Source of the DNA: Candidatus Omnitrophota bacterium
GTDB lineage: Bacteria; Omnitrophota; Gorgyraeia; JACOVV01
Direction of reading: 5' to 3'
Assembly: GCA_016177145.1 (NCBI GenBank)
Contig: JACOVV010000154.1
Coordinates: 1-6,394 of the forward strand
Length of the DNA: 6,394 nt
Numbering within the stretch: the stretch's first letter is position 1; each line of letters opens with the position of its first letter. Shown here in pieces: positions 6,322-6,394 of the stretch. The position numbers and the translations under genes were made by a program. The notes beneath the pieces are model-generated. The model made no database searches and was not told the origin of the DNA. It saw only the letters and a list, made by a program, of their open reading frames with translations.

Positions 6322-6346
6322 GTAGGGGCAACCCTTGTGGTTGCCC
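6322..6346 (+). repeat. REP-like hairpin C upstream of tgt
   Basis: GTAGGGGC at 6322-6329 opens an element with a perfect 8-bp stem, GGGCAACC (6326-6333) with GGTTGCCC (6339-6346), and a 5-nt loop. The GTAG tetranucleotide in front of a hairpin is the described layout of REP sequences. It ends 17 nt before the tgt start codon. The remaining leader (6306-6321) is AT-rich and has no recognisable ribosome binding site. No T-run follows the hairpin on either strand. Confidence 0.75.
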
Positions 6347-6352
6347 TGCATC

Positions 6353-6394
6353 AGGGCGGGCCCTCGGCTTCGCCGAGAGGCGAGCACGAGGCCC
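6353..6394. repeat. Structured GC-rich element, probable second half of the upstream REP pair, cut by window end
   Basis: A hairpin CTCGGC (6363-6368), loop TTC, GCCGAG (6372-6377) can be nested inside an outer pairing of GGGCC (6358-6362) with GGCCC (6390-6394). Together with hairpin C only 6 bp away it looks like a BIME-type pair whose right arm continues beyond the window. The match to the GTAGGGGC family cannot be shown because the expected tip would be past 6394. Confidence 0.4.

Noticed and set aside
6326..6346. Intrinsic terminator upstream of tgt
   Set aside because: The stem is strong, but no T-run follows on either strand, and the GTAG tip fits a REP element better.
1..6394. CRISPR array, tRNA or rRNA gene, toxin-antitoxin pair or defence island
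   Set aside because: No regularly spaced direct repeats, cloverleaf-like sequence or small paired genes were seen. The window is an ordinary housekeeping operon plus REP-like repeats.

Overview
The window holds six genes, all on the minus strand and tightly packed, so they read as one operon from right to left: tgt (tRNA-guanine transglycosylase), yajC, a fused secDF, a Gfo/Idh/MocA-family oxidoreductase, a SIS-domain sugar-phosphate isomerase of the GmhA type, and the first 311 codons of recJ, which runs off the left edge. Gaps between neighbours are 16, 21, 4, -4 (ATGA overlap) and about 17 nt. No intrinsic terminator is visible between genes, and no long stretch is without a gene. The only clearly non-coding DNA of any size is the 89 bp right of tgt, and it is mostly repeat.

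The sequence suggests a diderm bacterium of roughly balanced GC, probably from a lineage known mainly from environmental genomes. The tgt-yajC-secD-secF order is widespread in bacteria. SecD and SecF are joined here in one 718-residue chain, as in Firmicutes, Thermus/Deinococcus, Bacteroidota and some PVC-related or candidate phyla. The GmhA-like isomerase hints at surface-sugar or LPS-type metabolism. Omnitrophota or a related candidate phylum would fit, but this is a guess from gene content and cannot be settled here.

The genes fall into three functional blocks. Tgt inserts a queuosine precursor into tRNA. YajC and SecDF form the accessory proton-driven part of the Sec translocon. The oxidoreductase and isomerase look like a two-step sugar module lying between secDF and recJ, two genes that are near neighbours in Firmicutes. 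RecJ is the 5'-3' single-strand DNA exonuclease of recombination and repair.

The most unusual content is a set of short REP-like palindromes around and inside tgt. One lies upstream of the gene (6322-6346, probably paired with a second that reaches the window edge). One 33-bp near-perfect palindrome sits in frame inside the coding region (5738-5770). One inverted pair (5138-5163 and 5175-5200) supplies the last ~23 residues of the Tgt protein and ends next to the yajC ribosome binding site. All carry a GTAGGGGC-type tip in front of a hairpin, the layout described for REP sequences mobilised by RAYT (TnpA-REP) transposases. I see no defence system, CRISPR array, RNA gene or complete mobile element.
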